From: Iris pallida
Taxonomy: Eukaryota; Streptophyta; Magnoliopsida; Asparagales; Iridaceae
DNA: 64,000 bases
Direction: 5' to 3'
NCBI GenBank assembly: GCA_029216955.1
Contig: JANAVB010010791.1
Span: 5,282,410-5,346,409 of the forward strand
This document shows, piece after piece, positions 59,880 to 64,000 of the stretch. Position numbers and translations under genes: made by a program. Under the pieces are notes generated by a model that saw only the letters and a program-made list of their open reading frames with translations, did not search any database and was not told the DNA's origin. The stretch's first letter is position 1. Every line of letters starts with the position of its first letter.

Positions 59880-61705
59880 ACGAGTAGTTTCAGGCCTGAG
59901 ACTGCCCCCGAGAGCAGCGTTCCTCCTGCTGATACGACGATGGAGGCAGATGAGCAGATGGAGGAGGCTGTGCCGACGGCCGACCAGTATCAGGCAGATG
60001 ATGCCTGCGCACCTCCGGAGGAGACGAGGACGGAGATCTGGGCCGACGGTACAAAGTAAGTATTTTGGTTTATCATTTTTTTTCTGTGTTTATCATAAAT
60101 TAACTTTTCTCATGAATATAATATGTCTGTATAGATATCGTCCCCCGTCGGTACAGAGACGTCTAGGCCAGATCCTGAGGTAAAATTATGGTGGTCCTTA
60201 GATAAACTACTCGGATGCTCTGGACGATAGGAAGGCCTACTAGTTTGCGCGCTTCAAGGTAAAAATAGATTTGCTTTTAACATGAATCATTTGATTTATG
60301 CATATTATATATTACTGAAAAATATTTGGTTTGCGTACTCTTCTAGGATATGTTTTTCTATCCACCGTACCGGGCCGAGCTGATCGAGGGGATGTTTCCT
60401 GCTATCGCTGCTAAGCTGATCCGCGATGCTATCAATGATCAGAAGGCTCGTGATCGTGCCGGAAAGCCGATCCAAGCTTGGATCACCCCTGATCAGTGGG
60501 GTGCGATGAAGGCTCTATTCAACGAGCCAAGGTACAAGAAAAAGTTCGAGAAGGCCAAGGCGGCTAGGCAGCATGCCTCGAAGTGGTGCGATGGGTCGAT
60601 TTCGATGACGGAACATTTCCGTCGTCTGGTATATATTTTTCTTTCAGAAATATTATTTTAATGCAAATTCGATAAAATATTACTAAGATAATATATTTAA
60701 TTACAGGTAAGAAGGTCGGTAACGCCGCCATGGTGACCGTCTTCCTAGCTACCCATCGGAAGGGCGAAGGCCTTATTGATGAGAGGGCCAAGCTTGCCTA
60801 TGTAAGTATTACAATACTATTTGTTAATTATAATACTTCGTGTTAATTTTAATATAACTTAGTAAATATGCGTGCAAATAAATATTCATGTAGTTAGTAA
60901 TAATAAGTACATTAATTAGAGATTAGAAATCATAGAGTACTATCCATACTTTCTAGGCCGAGTATCAGAGGCTTCAGGACCGGGCGACTGCTAGTGCACC
61001 TACTGCGGGAGAGGCCGGTACTTCCTCGTAGCCCACTCAAGCTCCGTCGGCGGACGAGCTGTGGATGACCGCCGCTGGTGGCCTCCGTAGGGGTACGTAC
61101 TACGGTACGGGATCCTATGGCGCCCTAGTTGCGAGCCAGTCCTCTAGGGCATCCCCCGCTAGTGTGCATGGTCCACATCCGTCCCAGGAGTCTGCCCGAG
61201 TCCACCAGATGATAGAGTCTCTCCAAGATGAGCTGCTACAACAGATTCAGGACCAGTCTCAGCACCAGTCGGCGAGCCTGCGCTTATAGCACGATTGGAT
61301 TCGCTCGACCGCAGCATTATGGAGCTCTGGAATGTGATTGAGCGGACAGAACGGAGCGTCACCGATCTTAGAGCGTCGACGGAGCACAGCGTATTGGATC
61401 TGCAGGTATCACAAATGACCATGGGCAAGAGGCTGAGATTGGTACAGGATTCGGTGGCTGATAGCAGTGATAGAATGTTATCTACCATGGATTCATACCA
61501 CCAGCGACTTGCAGCGTTGGAGCGTTATCGTCCTCCGGGTGCGCCTTCATCGTCGTCGACTCCGTCGGCGCCACTGCCTTCTTCATCGACACCGACTCCA
61601 CCGACGTCACTACCTCCTTCATCGGTGTCGATTTCACAGGAGGACTATGAGCTTTTATTAGCCCTCCGTCGCGACGCGCCCCCTCCTGCTCCAGATCTCC
61701 AGTAG
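59880..61705 (+). pseudogene. CACTA F TNPA-like gene (Transposase_24 type)
   Basis: Multi-exon remains of the second CACTA gene, whose product binds the subterminal repeats. Pieces are an acidic segment ending WADGTK with donor GTAAGT at 60056, the next exon at 60135 (YRPPSVQRRLGQIL), the core at 60350-60628 (FYPPYRAELIEGMFPAI, RAGKPIQAWITPDQWGAMKA, KAKAARQHASKWCDGSISM), and after an intron near 60629-60706 VGNAAMVTVFLATHRKGEG and ERAKLAYAEYQRLQD, then a Ser/Pro-rich C-terminus to the stop at 61705. Stops near 60190-60245 and at 61030 and 61288 show decay, though intron borders remain readable. Confidence 0.75.
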
Positions 61706-62054
61706 TCCTAGTTAGGACTGTTTATATTGAGTGTTTGAGTATTTGTATTTGTTTGTGACACTTATTTATTTGTGACACTTATTTGTTGGTTGCATAGATA
61801 CATTGGTTATTGCTTGTGTAGACCCATGACAATTTGGATATTGGTTTATATATGTTGTGTGGACTTTGGTTATTTTATGTTGTTATTCGTTTCATTTGGA
61901 TGTTAATTTACCGGTGTTGAGTGTTCCACCGAAGGGGTCGGCGAATCCAGGGATAAAATGTGCTTGTGTATTGTGTTTCAGATTAAACTGCAGGGAGAAA
62001 ATGATTCTGTGGAGAAAACTGCATACTGCAATTTATTTTATTTATTTTTTTTCA

Positions 62055-62535
62055 AATTTAGCGACGTCTAACGACGTTTACCGACTCTTTTCGACGACAC
62101 GTTGCGTCGGTAGACGTCGCTAAACTGGCATATATTGCCAGTTTACCGACGTATAGCGATGTCAGTTTCGTCGGTTTGAGTCGGTAACCGTCGGTAGACG
62201 TCGCTAAATTTCCCAGGATTTTACCTCATTTTCCCAGAATATACCGACGTATAGCGACATCAAAAATGTCGGTAATATATACCGACGCATAGCGACATCA
62301 CAAACGTCGGTAATTTTCTCAGGGAATACCGACGTATAGCGACATCATAAACGTCGCTATTTCATCGACGAAACGACGGTAAACATCGGTATATTACCGA
62401 CGTATATTTGAGTCGGTAAACGTCGGTGTTGGCGATGATCAGTGACGTCTTTCCAAACAGCGACTAAGGTTTCCGCGACAAGAGAAATACGTCGCTAAAA
62501 TGGTTTAGCGACGTCTTTAGGCGTCGCTAAAATGA
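62055..62535. repeat. Right subterminal repeats of CACTA F
   Basis: Dense copies of TAGCGACGT, TACCGACGTA and CGTCGGTA in both orientations, ending before the terminal inverted repeat. The array is longer and more variable than at the left end. Confidence 0.85.
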
Positions 62536-62593
62536 CTTATTCTGGTAGTGCACTCTCTCAACAACATTAGAGAGAGAAAATTAGGGTTAGGGT

Positions 62594-63475
62594 TGTTGGT
62601 GTTTTTTTGTCTTTAGACTAGTAAAGATAGTCCCACATTAAAAACACCAAATGGTGAGTATCTCAATATAAAGCAATGCTTGTGTTGAGGTGTGCACATG
62701 AGATGTAGTGGAGCACAAGTGTGTGCCATATGGGAGTATTTTTCTAGAAAGAAAAATGATTAATTCCAACAAGGACGTAAGTTGATTTTTGTTGTGCGGG
62801 CTCGGACTCGACACGGACTCCAGGTTGTCTCGTACATGCACGAAAGTGTTCGGGGGGAAGGCGTGGGCTAGCACTCGACTATGTTGATTGTGGGATGATG
62901 TAAAACATCAAACTCTATTTTAGAGTATTGGTGTTTTAGTCCCACACTAGTTATGAGAGATAGTGAGGTCTCACTCCACTCTATAAATAGAGCCCCCTTG
63001 CCTCCTTTCCAACATGCACCAAAGAAAAGAGTTAAGGGAGTCCGTAAAGTTCAGAAAGCCCGTTCAAGTCACAAATATTGACTGACGAGCATTCCAGAAG
63101 TTCTCTTAAACTTGCTGGTTCCTGGAAGCGGATCGTATAGAGACGAATCTTGCTTTGAGCAACGGTATTTTTACACCCCAACAGATTTAATCCTCCTCCT
63201 CTTCTTCTTTTGTTTCTCTGTAACTCGTTCTTCAGGTTTTAAGGCACCTACTGAGTAGGGAGGCCTAACTTTATTCTTGAGATCTATCTCATTTGTGGCA
63301 CCTACTGTGTAGGCTTGCTAAACTCCTCATTTGTGGCACCTACTGTGTAAGCTTGCTAAACTCCTCATTTGTGGCACCTACTGTGTAGGCTTGCTAAACT
63401 CCTCATTTGTGGCACCTACTGTGTAGGCTTGCTGAGCTCCTGTTTTCCATCTATATCCACGTCTCGGGACTAACA
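62594..63475 (+). repeat. 5' LTR of copia H
   Basis: TGTTGGTGTTTTTTTG to GGACTAACA, with a clear TATA box (CTATAAATAGAG) at 62982-62993. The outer part matches the outer part of the copia B LTR. Confidence 0.85.
63291..63440 (+). repeat. Four 38-bp tandem repeats in the copia H LTR
   Basis: Copies start ATTTGTGGCACC at 63291, 63329, 63367 and 63405 (the last is slightly short). A diverged half copy lies at 63243-63265. Units differ at one or two bases, so the array is young. Confidence 0.9.
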
Positions 63476-63477
63476 AT

Positions 63478-63491
63478 CTTAAAGCAAGATT
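63478..63491 (+). other. LTR-complementary primer-site region of copia H
   Basis: CTTAAAGCAAGATT pairs with AATCTTGCTTTGAG in the LTR (63146-63159) by 13 standard pairs and one G-U pair. Confidence 0.65.
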
Positions 63492-63497
63492 AGTACG

Positions 63498-63904
63498 ATG
63501 GAAAACATTAATGCTTCACTCCTCCAAACTGGCTACTGCAAGTTGGAAAAGTTTGATGGAGAGCATTATCAAGTCTGGAAGAGGAAGGTCTTTCTTACCA
63601 TTCAATTCCGAGACGTTGATCACGTGCTCTTTGAAGAGGAAGCTACTGTTCCAGATACTGGGTCTGTTGTCGCTATAATTGCGGCTACTAAACTTCAGGC
63701 CAAATGAAGAAGGAAGAATAGCATTTGTAGGCTTCTGATCCTAAATGCTATGGAGGATTCCCTGGCAGAATCCTACTCAAAGAAGGATAGTGCAAGAGAA
63801 ATATGGGAGTCTGTGGAAAAGTTGTACGAGGAAGACAAAAACAGGAGCAAGATATTTTTCGTCGAAAAAATATCACAAGTGGCTCTTTGAAGACGTGAAG
63901 GCGA
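63498..63904 (+). pseudogene. Copia H gag (partial)
   Basis: MENINASLLQTGYCKLEKFD, then EHYQVWKRKVFLT. A TGA at 63705-63707 stands where copia B has Trp (SKWRRD). LLILNAMEDSLAES and AREIWESVEKLYEEDKN follow, with the rest cut by gypsy L at 63905. The ATG is 23 bases after the LTR. Confidence 0.85.
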
Positions 63905-64000
63905 TGTAAACCCCCTAAAATTTCGAGGACGAAATTCTTTTAAGTTGGGTAGGATGTAAACCCCCTAAAATTTTACTACAATTTTTTTTTTTGGTGTTAA
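63905..64000 (+). mobile_element. Gypsy L: collapsed chromovirus, LTR start plus 3' end
   Basis: The first 19 bases of an LTR (TGTAAACCCCCTAAAATTT, 63905-63923) run directly into a hairpin/purine region (63919-63954), then a second LTR starts with the same 19 bases at 63955. The whole internal region and most of the 5' LTR are missing. Confidence 0.65.
63919..63954 (+). other. Hairpin and purine tract of gypsy L
   Basis: AATTTCG, AGGA loop, CGAAATT, then AAGTTGGGTAGGA before the LTR, matching gypsy A. Confidence 0.65.

Larger units (their letters stand above)
55779..62550 (+). mobile_element. CACTA F: 6.8-kb En/Spm-type transposon
   Basis: Terminal inverted repeats read CACTACCAAAATA at the left and, on the minus strand, CACTACCAGAATA at the right. 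They are flanked by the same 3-bp CAC (55776-55778, 62551-62553). Both ends carry dense copies of the TAGCGACG/CGTCGCTA subterminal motif. Inside are a broken TNP2-like transposase and a TNPA-like (Transposase_24 type) gene. The loss of most of the transposase makes it non-autonomous. Confidence 0.93.
62594..64000 (+). mobile_element. Copia H: 5' end of a Ty1/copia element
   Basis: A 5' LTR (62594-63475), a primer-site region and the start of gag, interrupted by gypsy L at 63905 and by the window end. It is closely related to copia B in LTR start and gag. Confidence 0.88.

Noticed and set aside
63291..63440. Regular repeats that could suggest a CRISPR array
   Set aside because: Units are contiguous without spacers and lie in a plant LTR.

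Overview
This is nuclear DNA of a flowering plant. Almost all of it is transposable-element sequence: Ty3/gypsy chromoviruses, Ty1/copia elements, a LINE, CACTA DNA transposons, hAT and PIF/Harbinger-type MITEs and tRNA-derived SINE pieces. One split host gene runs through it with plant GT-AG introns. The GC-rich first exon against AT-rich later exons resembles the 5' GC gradient of many monocot genes, but the species cannot be named from this window.

The host gene lies on the minus strand and encodes an OSCA/CSC1-like (RXW8-like, DUF221/TMEM63 superfamily) stress-gated cation channel. Exon 1 is at 53743-54029, exon 2 at 37671-37817, exon 3 at 25617-25680 and exon 4 at 9051-9265. Reading phases match across all three complete junctions. 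The remaining exons must lie beyond position 1. The three complete introns are about 15.9, 12.0 and 16.4 kb and are filled with nested transposons. Exon 4 carries an A6 run where A4 would keep the frame, so the gene is either damaged, miscalled at a homopolymer, or rescued by another splice acceptor.

Layout by host-gene region. Intron 4 (1-9050) holds a decayed minus-strand Tekay-like gypsy element (A), a 5'-truncated LINE, TA microsatellites, a foldback, a SINE piece and a Harbinger-type MITE. Intron 3 (9266-25616) holds a minus-strand copia element (10869-24597) with a plus-strand Tekay-like gypsy element (B, 14013-22480) inserted in it and flanked by a perfect 5-bp target duplication. Intron 2 (25681-37670) holds an old gypsy element (E, 26913 to about 35430) interrupted by a dispersed repeat and by a second, truncated gypsy element (D), followed by a hAT-type MITE with an 8-bp duplication. 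Intron 1 (37818-53742) holds copia B (minus), gypsy C (minus, 3' end only), copia K (plus, degenerate) and a second copy of the dispersed repeat. Upstream of the gene lie the 5' end of one CACTA element, a 6.8-kb CACTA element inserted into or next to it (55779-62550), the start of copia H (plus) and a collapsed gypsy remnant (L) at the window edge.

Every retroelement carries stops, frameshifts or deletions. Gypsy B is the least damaged and copia A is next. Two comparative patterns stand out. The copia elements B, K and H lack the usual initiator-tRNA primer site and instead have 13-15 bases just inside the 5' LTR that are complementary to a site within the LTR itself. Four chromovirus 3' ends share a small hairpin before the 3' LTR with a compensatory base-pair change. 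Gypsy A also has a 96-bp GT-AG intron-like insertion inside its integrase.
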